Of a DNA stretch of 28,152 bases, positions 16,201-23,502 are shown one piece after another. The stretch covers positions 1-28,152 of IMG/VR virus record IMGVR_UViG_3300045303_000200; one strand, 5' to 3'. The notes below the pieces were generated by a model. That model searched no databases. It saw only the letters and a list, made by a program, of their open reading frames with translations, and was not told the origin of the DNA. Positions within the stretch are counted from its first letter, which is position 1; each line of letters opens with the position of its first letter. The translations under genes and the position numbers were made by a program. This DNA is from a virus.

Positions 16201-16239
16201 AAAGCAAAACGGGCCAGCCAGCAGGAGCCGACTGGCCCG
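16201..16239 (-). terminator. Intrinsic terminator after the capsid/cement genes
   Basis: An 8 bp GC-rich stem (CGGGCCAG at 16210-16217 with CTGGCCCG at 16232-16239) closes a 14-base loop. On the minus strand it is followed by TTTTGCTTT. This is the form of a rho-independent terminator acting on transcription from the capsid side. It would limit how much of the capsid-cement transcript reaches the exported-protein and tail genes. It is not in any gene. Confidence 0.7.
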
Positions 16240-16263
16240 GAAACCAACCCAAGGAGGACCGAG

Positions 16264-16683
16264 CTAGAGCAAAATCGAATAGGTCACCGATGAACCGCTC
16301 AGCGTGTCGGTTGCCCCCGTGGTCTGATAAAATCCGATAAACCGCTTCGTGCCAATCGGCAGCTTGAAGCGCCAAACGCTCCCGAGCGATCCGGTTGAGA
16401 CGACGCCGATTGCATCCACCGTGATTGTCGCTACCGGAGCAACCGGCGCGATCACTGTGGTCGTGTCCGCGTGATAAAGCGTGATGTTGATGTGATTGCC
16501 TGCCGTGACGTGCGCGGCGATGGCCGGGATCGAAATTTCGACTGTGATTTCCTCGGGACGAAACGGGCCGACGCCAAGGTCAATCGTGTCGGTCGTGTTG
16601 TTCGAGCTGGTCGCCGGAAGCGCCTTGGTGATCGTCAGCGCCGAGTCTCGCAGTAACCGCGTATTCAAAACTTGTGTTGCCAT
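16264..16683 (-). CDS. Capsid cement/decoration protein (Bbp16-like)
   Basis: The 139-residue protein is beta-rich with Thr/Ala-heavy strands. Its start is MATQVLNTRLLRDSALTITK, and its end is RFIGFYQTTGATDTLSGSSV. This resembles capsid cement proteins of the Bbp16 type in length and in the '..RFxGxYxxxx' ending, and it follows the major capsid gene as those do. The leader is AT-rich (ACAAATTTT then ATG) with no visible Shine-Dalgarno. It is probably expressed at a high level together with the capsid protein. Confidence 0.7.
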   Translation of the reverse strand: MATQVLNTRLLRDSALTITKALPATSSNNTTDTIDLGVGPFRPEEITVEISIPAIAAHVTAGNHINITLYHADTTTVIAPVAPVATITVDAIGVVSTGSLGSVWRFKLPIGTKRFIGFYQTTGATDTLSGSSVTYSILL

Positions 16684-16707
16684 AAAATTTGTTTCGTGAA
16701 TTCCCGA

Positions 16708-17700
16708 TTAGAACGGTGTGCCCGCCGCGGTCGCCGTCTCGGTGTCGAGGATCGAATCCGTCACATAGAGCGGGATGCCGTTGGACTCGGTAGGAGTCGG
16801 CGGGAATTGCAGCGCCATTGAAGCGGTGATACCGCTTTTACCTGTGGCGGTGTAAACAGGGGCGCGGCTGGTCTGCAGGGCGAGCCGTTGCGCGCGCGTG
16901 CAGAACAAGTGAGTCGGACGGACACCGACCGGGAACTTCGCCAGGGCGTTTGCGACGATAGCGTCAGTCAGTCCAGTGTTCGAAGCCACGCCGGGATCCG
17001 GCGAGACCAAATTTTTGATTCGGCAGGCGCTCTTGGTGTAGTTGAACGATAGGCCGACGTAGCCAGAGAGATTGTTCACGAAAGCGCGATACTGAGAATT
17101 GGTCGCAACGATGTATTGCGGCTGCCATTGTTTCATTTGCAGCCCTTGATTGTTCCCGTAGATGAACTCCACGCAGTCGGGAGCGTTCACTACGAGCCAG
17201 GCGCTTGAGGTTGTGGCGCCCAAAGAGCCGGTCGCGTTCGCGGTGGTTTCCATCGTGGCCGGATCGTAAAGGTGAACTAGGCCGGCAAAGCCGAAATCGG
17301 TAAGTGAGGGGTTGCCGTAATAGACCTGGCTGCCGAGCATGATCAGTTTCGCTTTGGCAACGCCGGTCGCTTCATTGGCCAGCACCCACTCAGCACCAAA
17401 CTCCGAGGCGTCGAGCACCATTTCATCGACGCGCATTTGAGCGTCGAGGAAGAAAGCCTGATTAACGCGCTGGTCCCATTTGCTCACCATGACCGGCGAG
17501 CCGGTATTCGCGGCGCGGAAAGCGGGAGTTGCGGGCAGGGCAGTGCGGACCAAAGCATTGTAGGTCGTGCCCTTGATCGAGCGTCCGCCCAGGACATCGA
17601 CCTCGGGTGCGAACGTGCGGATTTCCTCGACGATGCCGACGGCCTGGTCGGTGCCGTTTTGCTTCGTGATGTCGAGCAGAGTTAAAAATGCGTCAGCCAT
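16708..17700 (-). CDS. Major capsid protein
   Basis: The 330-residue protein matches the pattern of tailed-phage coat proteins that begin with an 'AF-LTLLDI-KQNG' helix, followed by an E-loop-like IKGTTYNALVRTALPATPAF and a CVEFIYGNNQG core. Length and place (after scaffold-like genes, before a cement protein) agree. The HK97 fold is expected for the family, not demonstrated here. The leader is CAAAATTTT directly after the upstream stop, with no Shine-Dalgarno. Its C-terminus TATAAGTPF ends at 16708. Confidence 0.86.
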   Translation of the reverse strand: MADAFLTLLDITKQNGTDQAVGIVEEIRTFAPEVDVLGGRSIKGTTYNALVRTALPATPAFRAANTGSPVMVSKWDQRVNQAFFLDAQMRVDEMVLDASEFGAEWVLANEATGVAKAKLIMLGSQVYYGNPSLTDFGFAGLVHLYDPATMETTANATGSLGATTSSAWLVVNAPDCVEFIYGNNQGLQMKQWQPQYIVATNSQYRAFVNNLSGYVGLSFNYTKSACRIKNLVSPDPGVASNTGLTDAIVANALAKFPVGVRPTHLFCTRAQRLALQTSRAPVYTATGKSGITASMALQFPPTPTESNGIPLYVTDSILDTETATAAGTPF

Positions 17701-17709
17701 AAAATTTTG

Positions 17710-18054
17710 TTACGCCGAAAGGTCGGGGTGTTCGAGATTGTCCAGCTCGTCGAGTTTCACGGAGAGATCGCGACTGAGACCGCGAGCGTTATCGACGGCG
17801 GCGCGGTGCGCGGCGGTCGTCGGCATATCGGTTTTTTCGATCTCCTGAAGTTTCGTGGCCAGCTTTTCGGCGATGCCGCGCAATTCGGTAAGGCGCGCGT
17901 CGAGTTGGGAATTGTGCGCCTTCTGTTGCTGTTCCGGCGTGAGTTCTGCAGCGGCGTCCTTGGCGGCTTTCGCTTCAGCGGCGTCGGCTTTGGCTTCAGC
18001 CTTGGCCTCTTTTGCATCGGCGGCGGCGATCTCTTTTTTTGTGAAATGGTCCAT
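17710..18054 (-). CDS. Ala/Lys-rich coiled-coil protein, scaffold-like
   Basis: The 114-residue product is dominated by an Ala/Lys/Glu heptad region (residues about 8-40, AADAKEAKAEAKADAAEAKA). It is followed by ELTPEQQQKAHNSQLDARLT and a C-terminal helix with SVKLDELDNLEHP. It lies directly upstream of the capsid gene. Scaffolding proteins of tailed phages are often small, charged and helical and sit there; that is the basis of the guess. The start follows AT-rich CAATAATCTT without a Shine-Dalgarno. No protease domain is fused, as gpC/Nu3 of lambda would have. Confidence 0.66.
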   Translation of the reverse strand: MDHFTKKEIAAADAKEAKAEAKADAAEAKAAKDAAAELTPEQQQKAHNSQLDARLTELRGIAEKLATKLQEIEKTDMPTTAAHRAAVDNARGLSRDLSVKLDELDNLEHPDLSA

Positions 18055-18068
18055 AAGATTATTGGCTG

Positions 18069-18527
18069 TTAGCGCTTGGGCACGTAGCCCGCGGCTTCGA
18101 GATCGTTTTTTGCGGCGGCGACAACGCGATTGATTCCGGGTTTGCCGTTGGCAGCTTTCGCATCGGCGGGGGCAGCGGCAAGAGCCGGTTGTCCGAGCGC
18201 GGCCTGGGTCTGAGCGACCTGGCGGGCGACTTGGACTTTCACTTCCTCGGCTTGACCGGCGAGCTTTGCGTTCATCGCGGCAAGTTCCTTGTTTTTTAGT
18301 TCCACGGCGGCATTTGCGGCCGCAACCTGCTCGCTCAGGGAGCCGATGGTCTGTTTCGAGGTATTGAGATCCTTTTGAAGCTGCTCGGCGGCGGTGGAAA
18401 CTTCGCCGGTGTTGGATTCGAGGGCGGTGCGGGCTTCGTCGCGCTCTTTGGTGAGGGCTGTTACTTGGGTTTCGAGTTCCTCAATGCGTGCGTTGCATTT
18501 ACCGATGTGCCAGATTTTTAGAGCCAC
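18069..18527 (-). CDS. Coiled-coil protein, probable capsid scaffold component
   Basis: A GTG start (VALKIWHIGKCNA) gives 152 residues; no upstream ATG was found in frame. Residues about 14-110 form a long coiled coil (RIEELETQVTALTKERDEAR, LNTSKQTIGSLSEQVAAANA). It ends with a short conserved-looking tail (GINRVVAAAKNDLEAAGYVP). A coiled-coil protein between the S49 protease and the capsid protein fits scaffold function. Together with the next gene it would replace the lambda gpC scaffold domain. Function is inferred from position and composition. The upstream 207 bp to the plus-strand gene contain no other gene. Confidence 0.68.
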   Translation of the reverse strand: MALKIWHIGKCNARIEELETQVTALTKERDEARTALESNTGEVSTAAEQLQKDLNTSKQTIGSLSEQVAAANAAVELKNKELAAMNAKLAGQAEEVKVQVARQVAQTQAALGQPALAAAPADAKAANGKPGINRVVAAAKNDLEAAGYVPKR

Positions 18528-18734
18528 AGGCTTGGCGCTTCGTCAACAAAGAGGCTATCCTCGCGATCCCGGCAGCTTGCGAAGCCCGTCTGCGTGCACG
18601 CCTCTCGTAATGTGCAAATGATTGGCCGAGGACTGGGAGGCGGGTGCCACGGAGAGATGGCAGTCCGGCACTGAGTCTGCCAACAAAGGTTATGCTTGCG
18701 CTCTCTCCCCGATTCCCACATAGACTTCCGCCCT
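18528..18734. other. Divergent intergenic region between scaffold-like gene and plus-strand gene
   Basis: These 207 bases separate the GTG of the coiled-coil gene from the plus-strand 79-residue gene. I see no open frame that looks real and no strong sigma70 -35/-10 pair on either strand. Weak candidates such as TATGCT upstream of the plus gene lack a good -35. Transcription could start here for both directions, but the sequence alone does not show it. Confidence 0.4.
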
Positions 18735-18974
18735 ATGGCACTCAAAGGAAACAAGACCGACTGGAAAGCATTCACCGTCGAAATCCAAAAGACGGCAAAA
18801 CAAGTCCGCGCGCTGATACCGACTCCGCTACCGCTAGAGCCGGACATTATCGCGGCAGACACAACCCAAAACGCGATCTTGGCCTATCACGATTTGGAAA
18901 AGGCCGCGATGCGCCTCAACAATGTTCTCACTGGGTTGAGCGGTGGGACGCCGTTCGCCGGGCAGCAGACGTAA
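18735..18974 (+). CDS. Opposite-strand small helical protein, faint Acb2/Tad1-like hairpin pattern
   Basis: The 79-residue product starts MALKGNKTDWKAFTVEIQKT. It has a first helix ending at RALIP, a short loop with LPLEPD, and a second helix with ILAYHDLEKAAMRLNNVL. It ends GGTPFAGQQT. The two-helix hairpin with a 'LExA..W/Rxxxx' type second helix loosely resembles the hairpin domain of Acb2/Tad1 anti-CBASS sponges, but the resemblance is weak. It lies alone on the plus strand among minus-strand head genes, a typical place for a cargo gene. A longer reading from 18696 adds 13 residues without support. Confidence 0.6.
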   Translation: MALKGNKTDWKAFTVEIQKTAKQVRALIPTPLPLEPDIIAADTTQNAILAYHDLEKAAMRLNNVLTGLSGGTPFAGQQT

Positions 18975-19018
18975 GGGTTTTCCAGTTCGGTTTTCGCCAG
19001 TTGGTTTCCAGACGAAAA

Positions 19019-19116
19019 GCGTTTTGAAACGCAGGAGGATTTTTTGCGTCTCTGACGGTGCATCGCTTGGCGCCAGTTGTGTGCCGGTGGAAAGCGGACC
19101 GGCAAATCGTCAGAGA
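19019..19116. other. Structured intergenic element with nested inverted repeats
   Basis: Between the convergent ends of the plus-strand gene (18974) and a minus-strand gene (19121) lie GCGTTT/AAACGC (19019-19032), a T6 run at 19040-19045, and a perfect 9 bp inverted repeat TCTCTGACG/CGTCAGAGA (19049-19057 with 19108-19116). Inside that repeat sits a 7 bp stem TGCCGGT/ACCGGCA (19082-19088 with 19098-19104) and the palindrome TGGCGCCA. The first hairpin plus T6 could end plus-strand transcription. The nested stems suggest a folded RNA or a site for a dyad-binding protein. Confidence 0.5.
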
Positions 19117-19120
19117 GGCT

Positions 19121-19312
19121 TTAACAAAACTTCAACTGCGCCTTGAGCAGCAAACCCCGGGCGATCTTCTTGACCGAGATCCCGTCAGGAATCTGGCAAA
19201 GGTCGAGAAGGATTGATCGGCTGTGCCCGCGCCCGTCGAGAATGTTCACGGAGACTTCGACGGCCTCCATGGTCGTTCGCGCTCGGAAAAAATCTTTAGT
19301 TGCCTTCGCCAT
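19121..19312 (-). CDS. Small unknown protein downstream of the S49 protease
   Basis: The ATG at 19312 gives 63 residues (MAKATKDFFRARTTMEAVEV at the start). Starting at TTG 19318 would add two residues. It overlaps the protease stop by 17 bases, so translation is coupled. Strands and a helix alternate (LDGRGHSRSILLDLCQIP then ISVKKIARGLLLKAQLKFC). I recognise no family. Position before the scaffold-like genes suggests a head role or a control function, but nothing in the sequence shows it. Confidence 0.58.
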   Translation of the reverse strand: MAKATKDFFRARTTMEAVEVSVNILDGRGHSRSILLDLCQIPDGISVKKIARGLLLKAQLKFC

Positions 19313-20144
19313 CGTCAATTAACTCCCCAATGTCATCAACCAACCCGTCGCACAGCCCGATCTCGCAAGCCTGTTGCCCGTCGAAAATCTGGCCTTCCAT
19401 CCATTTCGGATCGATCTCCCGTCGTGAGTTTACCGCCTCCTTGAATTGCACGAAGATGCGGTCAACATCGGCCTGCAGCATTTTCTTTTCCTCGTCGGTC
19501 AAAGGTTTCCAGTAGGCCCCGAGCAGCTTGTGTTTCCCGGCGCTGATGGCCTGGATGTTCACCCCTTCGTTTGCGAGCTGCCTGCTGATATCGCCGTAAG
19601 CCGTCCAGACGCCTATCGACCCGACCGAAGCAGACGGCGCGCAATAAAATTGCTGGCATTGGGCCGCAAGCCAGAGGCCGGCAGAGCAGCACTCTGAATC
19701 GGTGTAGGCAACCGTCGTCTTGCGCTGGATGGCCGCAATCCACGATCCGGTTTCCGAGACGCCCGTGACACCGCCGCCAGGAGTGCGAAAGTCGAAAACG
19801 AGATTCTCGATAGCGTCGTCAGCCAACGCCACCTTGATCATGTCGGAAACTTTGTCCAGGCCGCAACCGCATGAGCTGGCCGGAATATCCGAGGCGTGGC
19901 GAGTGATAACGCCGTGAACGGGGATGATGCAGGACGCGCCCGCGATTTGAAATTCAGATTCGGGATCGGGTTCGGGGCCGTCTGTGCCGTCGAGATCGGG
20001 GTTGTCGCCATGCACGCGCCCCTTGGCCCAATTCCCGCTAGCGATTGCCGCCTCAACGATCTTCACAATCGCCGCGTGGCGAGCGTGCGTGATGAGCAGC
20101 GGTTCGTAAAAGAGGCGGGAAATTATGTGCGAGAATTGTTTCAT
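19296..20144 (-). CDS. Prohead protease, S49 (SppA/gpC-like) family
   Basis: The 282-residue protein has the signature parts of S49 peptidases: an early strand with IIPVHGVITRH (residues 73-83), the FDFRTPGGGVTGV loop (118-129), and the Ser nucleophile region ECCSAGLWLA with Ser154. The catalytic Lys region SAGKHKLLGAYWKP has Lys206 as the probable base, and a C-terminal helix follows. In lambda this protein (gpC) follows the portal and matures the prohead by cleaving scaffold and portal; the gene order here agrees. The lambda-type C-terminal scaffold extension is missing. Confidence 0.88.
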   Translation of the reverse strand: MKQFSHIISRLFYEPLLITHARHAAIVKIVEAAIASGNWAKGRVHGDNPDLDGTDGPEPDPESEFQIAGASCIIPVHGVITRHASDIPASSCGCGLDKVSDMIKVALADDAIENLVFDFRTPGGGVTGVSETGSWIAAIQRKTTVAYTDSECCSAGLWLAAQCQQFYCAPSASVGSIGVWTAYGDISRQLANEGVNIQAISAGKHKLLGAYWKPLTDEEKKMLQADVDRIFVQFKEAVNSRREIDPKWMEGQIFDGQQACEIGLCDGLVDDIGELIDDGEGN

Positions 20145-20153
20145 TTTTGAAGA

Positions 20154-20441
20154 TCAGCAGGAAACTAATCGCCCAGACTTTAACCAGCCGTGCCATTGAT
20201 CGGGCGCGTGGATGCTTGGCGTAAGTGTCGGGGTTTCCTTGTTCCCGTCCCAGCCCCACACCCTCGGCCCCGTAGGATTTCCTAGAGCTATTTCGAGCGC
20301 ATCCGGGCCGGACACTCCGGGTATCCAAATGTAAATGAATTTGTAATCTGGACTAAAACAGAAGTCGCCCGGCTTAGTTATGCCTTTGAATGGCGGGGCC
20401 GCAAAATCGACCCTGTGGCAATCAATGCTTTCGGTGTTCAT
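20154..20441 (-). CDS. Small phage protein of the 'PTLTPSI ... WHGWL' type
   Basis: The ATG at 20441 gives 95 residues. It lies seven bases before the previous gene's stop would end in the other frame, so an upstream start at 20474 that overlaps that gene is less likely. The C-terminal half has VWGWDGNKETPTLTPSIHAP and then QWHGWLKSGRLVSC. A 'W.W(D/N)G...PTLxPSI ... WHGxLxxGxLxS' pattern is common to small phage-borne proteins sometimes listed as DUF6527-like. It probably folds as a small beta domain; the biochemical role is not known to me. Confidence 0.62.
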   Translation of the reverse strand: MNTESIDCHRVDFAAPPFKGITKPGDFCFSPDYKFIYIWIPGVSGPDALEIALGNPTGPRVWGWDGNKETPTLTPSIHAPDQWHGWLKSGRLVSC

Positions 20442-20445
20442 TCGT

Positions 20446-20637
20446 TCATTGGTGACCAAGTTGTCCGTAAGCAACCTCTGCCGCAGCGAGCCAGCCGCTT
20501 GCCTGTTTGCGCTTCGTTGGGTCCGCTCTGAATTGTTCCCACTGGGGAAGCTGTTCGCCGTTCCACGCGCGCCAGCCGACGCGCTCGCAGTAGGCTGAAT
20601 ACATGTCGCCGGCGAGGTGTTCGATAACGGAGTTCAT
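20446..20637 (-). CDS. Small phage protein (63 aa) overlapping the portal gene
   Basis: The start overlaps the portal stop as ATGA. The 63-residue protein is helical: NSVIEHLAGDMYSAYCERVG, then WNGEQLPQWEQFRADPTKRK and a helix SGWLAAAEVAYGQL. The 'YC..vG......lP.We.......W..aA' pattern recurs in small phage proteins of unknown function. It sits between the portal and the S49 protease genes, with no obvious structural role. Confidence 0.62.
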   Translation of the reverse strand: MNSVIEHLAGDMYSAYCERVGWRAWNGEQLPQWEQFRADPTKRKQASGWLAAAEVAYGQLGHQ

Positions 20638-22340
20638 TGCCCGCCCGCCTTCTCGCCTGGGTGCGGATTGCTCTCGGAGGTTAGCGCCTCAGTTCCGGTA
20701 TCGCGGCGAGCCATCGAGAAGCTGGCGGTCCCGACCACTCCGAACATCGCGAGCACTTCCTGAATCGAGATGTCGTACTTGTCGGCAATGACTTTTGCCC
20801 GCGCGCACTTGTCTTCGATTTCGGTTTGCTGCTGATCGCGGATTTGCCGCCATTGGCCTTTGCGCTTCGCGGCGAGCAATTCGAGATTCGTTAGACCCGC
20901 TTCGTATTCGTGCAGGTCGGTCTGTGATTCATAGCGGCGATCGGCGGTGATGTCGGCGGCGGCTCGGTAGGTCCAGCGATACCAATCGGGATCGAAAGGC
21001 AGCTCGCCGTTTTTCATGGCCTTGGCGAGCGCGTAAACATCAACGCGCTTGATGTTCATCGTTGCGAGCCGACGTCGCTTTGTGAGCGTGCGGTTCACGC
21101 GATCCACGATCACGCGCATCGGCGCGCCCCCCGCCCCCTTGGCGTCTAACGAAAAGAAAACGTCCCATTCAGTACCGCGGAACGCATCGCGCACGGTGGT
21201 ATCGAAGAAAGCCTCGGACCCGCGCCCGGGCCGGTCGCCCCAGTTGAAGGCAGAGAGTTTTGATCCCGTGCCGGCCTTGAAGTAGGTGTAGGCGCCGCCG
21301 TCCAGCTTTTGCATGTCGGCTGCTGTCTTATTGCCGCTGCTGTCGAACACTGCCGGCGCCGCGATGACCGCCTTGGAAGTGTCCACGTCGCCCGTCTCGT
21401 TTTGTTCGGTGATAGCCCGCGTCGAAAACGCTTTCTGCGCCAGCATTTCAAAGCGGCGGAATTCGCGCACGTCCTGCCAATCGAAAACCGAGGACGCCAA
21501 CAGCGAGATCCCGCGCACCTGGTCAGGGACTTCTGGAAGGAATGCGGGAAACAAATTGCGGGCGGAAATGTCGCGGTAAGCTGCGCTAACAACCGGATCG
21601 GAATAAACGCGATAGGCAAGGGCTCTCCCAAAGTCATCGAGGATCACCCCATCAATGATCGTTGCCTCCCACTCGACTGGCGCCGAGAAGGTGTAAGGCA
21701 AATTGTCATCAACCAGTTTCTCATCAATAAAAAGTTGATTACCCTGATAGCGGACCTGGCAGATCCCGCCGGTCTGGTAGCGCGAGCCGACGCGGTGCGA
21801 AGCGATTTGTTGTACTCGAGCATTGCCGCTATTGTCCTCCGTGAGCAGCGTGAAAATATCTCCATCGACAATGTGACTCGTCAGGGTGGTTTCGCAGTAG
21901 CTTTCATAATTCGCCGGCCAGCCGCCGATGTTCATTACCGCGTGGAAACCGTCGAGCCATTCAGAGGCCCGCTTGCCCCAGGCTTCGTTTGCCCCAAGAA
22001 AAATTGGTTGAAAAGGAGTGACGGCAAGGTTGGCTTGCTCGCGGATGGCGGCCTGGAGGGAGGGAATTCTCCAGTACATCGTTCGCGCAAGGGACAACAA
22101 TGTCCTCCGGCCAATCACCGAGATCGATCTGTGGGTGTCGTAATCGACCAGATTGATTTGCTTGCGGTCCTGGTCCTGGGTCGCGGATTCAATCAGGGTA
22201 TTGTTGAAGCCGTAAGAAGATCGCTTTTCGATCAATCGGTAGGGCGCGGCGGCTGCGTTTGAGTGCCCGTTGCCGTTGGTCCGGCTTCCGTCGGTCAGCG
22301 CGCCGAAAACGGTATCCAGAGAATTGCGCGCGCGACTCAT
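20634..22340 (-). CDS. Phage portal protein, lambda gpB-type
   Basis: The 568-residue length and several segments match the lambda-type portal family (PF05136): YWRIPSLQAAIREQANLAVT, QIASHRVGSRYQTGGICQVR, and the C-terminal REWR-like basic stretches. Portals form the dodecameric ring at the head vertex through which DNA enters. The gene follows a gpW-like joiner by ATGA overlap and precedes a head protease, the lambda order W-B-C. An Asn/Gly-rich N-terminal linker (SRTNGNGHSNAAAAP) is odd but harmless. The start MSRARNSLDT is set by the overlap. Confidence 0.9.
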   Translation of the reverse strand: MSRARNSLDTVFGALTDGSRTNGNGHSNAAAAPYRLIEKRSSYGFNNTLIESATQDQDRKQINLVDYDTHRSISVIGRRTLLSLARTMYWRIPSLQAAIREQANLAVTPFQPIFLGANEAWGKRASEWLDGFHAVMNIGGWPANYESYCETTLTSHIVDGDIFTLLTEDNSGNARVQQIASHRVGSRYQTGGICQVRYQGNQLFIDEKLVDDNLPYTFSAPVEWEATIIDGVILDDFGRALAYRVYSDPVVSAAYRDISARNLFPAFLPEVPDQVRGISLLASSVFDWQDVREFRRFEMLAQKAFSTRAITEQNETGDVDTSKAVIAAPAVFDSSGNKTAADMQKLDGGAYTYFKAGTGSKLSAFNWGDRPGRGSEAFFDTTVRDAFRGTEWDVFFSLDAKGAGGAPMRVIVDRVNRTLTKRRRLATMNIKRVDVYALAKAMKNGELPFDPDWYRWTYRAAADITADRRYESQTDLHEYEAGLTNLELLAAKRKGQWRQIRDQQQTEIEDKCARAKVIADKYDISIQEVLAMFGVVGTASFSMARRDTGTEALTSESNPHPGEKAGGQ

Positions 22341-22594
22341 GTGCCGAAAACAACGCGCGTTTGTGTCGTCGGTGTTACATCCCCAATCGGATAAGCGGAG
22401 GGCGCGATCTTATGGAGCGCGTAGAGAATTAGGCGGATGCGCTCGCCGGGCTTGGTGTCCACGGCGTTTTTGACCATTACGTTGCTATCGCTTGCGCCGA
22501 CGGTCGTTTTGCCCTGGGCGAAGTCAGTCTGCGCTTTGACCAACTCAGCTTCGAGATCCGCCTGAGACCAGCCGATAAAAGGATTCCAGCTCAC
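22337..22594 (-). CDS. gpW-like head-tail joining protein
   Basis: The 85-residue product has the shape of lambda gpW: a helix LEAELVKAQTDFAQGKTTVG, then a polar strand SASDSNV and a second helix region. The family fold is a small alpha+beta head-completion protein that stabilises packaged DNA. The place just before the portal matches the lambda A-W-B order, with extra small genes inserted upstream. The C-terminal YPIGDVTPTTQTRVVFGT extends past the core. It is coupled to the portal by ATGA. Confidence 0.78.
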   Translation of the reverse strand: MSWNPFIGWSQADLEAELVKAQTDFAQGKTTVGASDSNVMVKNAVDTKPGERIRLILYALHKIAPSAYPIGDVTPTTQTRVVFGT

Positions 22595-22609
22595 GCCAGA
22601 AAGGCGCGG

Positions 22610-22837
22610 TCAACTGCGAAGCGCAATCGTGGCAGTTTTGTCGCCTTTGGCGGGTTCAAACTCTCCGCACCAGCCATCGCCATGCGTCGGCGGCCAGTAG
22701 GATTGCCGCGCCATGGCCTGCTCTCCGGTCAGTTTGTTGGCAACGGGAATCAGCGCGGCCTCGGGAGATCGGCGGCGGCATTCGCCATTGGTGAGACTCT
22801 GGCGATTCCAGAATCGGCAGTTTGAGCAAGTGTTCAT
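22610..22837 (-). CDS. Small Cys-rich protein (probable metal binding)
   Basis: The ATG at 22837 gives 75 residues beginning MNTCSNCRFWN. Conserved-type cysteines are C4, C7, a C in GECRRRSP and a C in GDGWCGEFEP, with a SYWPPTHGDGWCGEF motif. Small phage proteins with this 'CxxCxFW ... ECRRxxP ... WP.T....WCGEF' pattern are widespread and probably bind a metal. No enzymatic role is known to me. An upstream start at 22924 overlaps the neighbour and is less likely. Confidence 0.66.
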   Translation of the reverse strand: MNTCSNCRFWNRQSLTNGECRRRSPEAALIPVANKLTGEQAMARQSYWPPTHGDGWCGEFEPAKGDKTATIALRS

Positions 22838-22872
22838 TTTGGCATCTTTCACGCCGGGCGTGAACTTTGAGT

Positions 22873-23502
22873 TCAACTGCTCACCGGCAAAAGTTGCGCC
22901 AGTTCCGCGATCCGGGCGGTCCAAATCGCCAGGCGCTCCGGCTCATCCCAAAACTCTTTGGGCCGGTTTTTCAGCCATGCCTTCAGATCATCGAAGTATT
23001 TGGTGCCGTATTCCATGATCGGCCCGTCCGAGAGCAGCGCGTTTTGCTCGCCCTGTGAGATTCGAATGGCCCTTCGAAGGTCGCCGCGGCTCAGTTTTTC
23101 CTGCTCGATTCGCGACAGCCAGACCTGTTGCTCTTTGGGCTTGAGGGGTGAGAGAACGGCAAAAAATGACAAGGGAACGCTTTCGCGTCGTAGTGAAAGA
23201 TGGATGGACCTGCTGATCGTGGCCTTGTTGGAGATCGTTCCGTAATCGAATTCGTTCAGCCGGCAAAACTCAGTCAGTCCGCCTTTCTTGCGCCAGCCCT
23301 TCATCTCGCTATGCGGCGAGCCAAATGCCGCCCAATCTCCGATCCACCACTGCAGGACCTGCTCACCGCGCAAAAGCCCTTGGCCGATCTTCGCCCAGTC
23401 GCCTTCCGGCAGGGCTTCCGGAAGCCAAAGGCCGGTCGGGGTGAACCGCGCACCGGTGCTGGCGAGATTGATCTGCAGTCCGGATTGTGTGAGGTCGGTC
23501 AT
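22873..23502 (-). CDS. Accessory protein with a WWxGDW motif
   Basis: The ATG at 23502 overlaps the upstream stop (ATGA) and gives 209 residues; a reading from 23640 lies inside the neighbour. Residues 35-57 hold GDWAKIGQGL ... VLQWWIGDW, a motif I have seen in phage and plasmid proteins with ParB-like or helix-turn-helix parts. A later helical stretch (SFFAVLSPLKPKEQQVWLSR) followed by LSRGDLRRAIRIS fits a 'vAxL ... eq ... ar' recognition domain. A DNA-associated accessory role is plausible but not proven. Confidence 0.6.
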   Translation of the reverse strand: MTDLTQSGLQINLASTGARFTPTGLWLPEALPEGDWAKIGQGLLRGEQVLQWWIGDWAAFGSPHSEMKGWRKKGGLTEFCRLNEFDYGTISNKATISRSIHLSLRRESVPLSFFAVLSPLKPKEQQVWLSRIEQEKLSRGDLRRAIRISQGEQNALLSDGPIMEYGTKYFDDLKAWLKNRPKEFWDEPERLAIWTARIAELAQLLPVSS

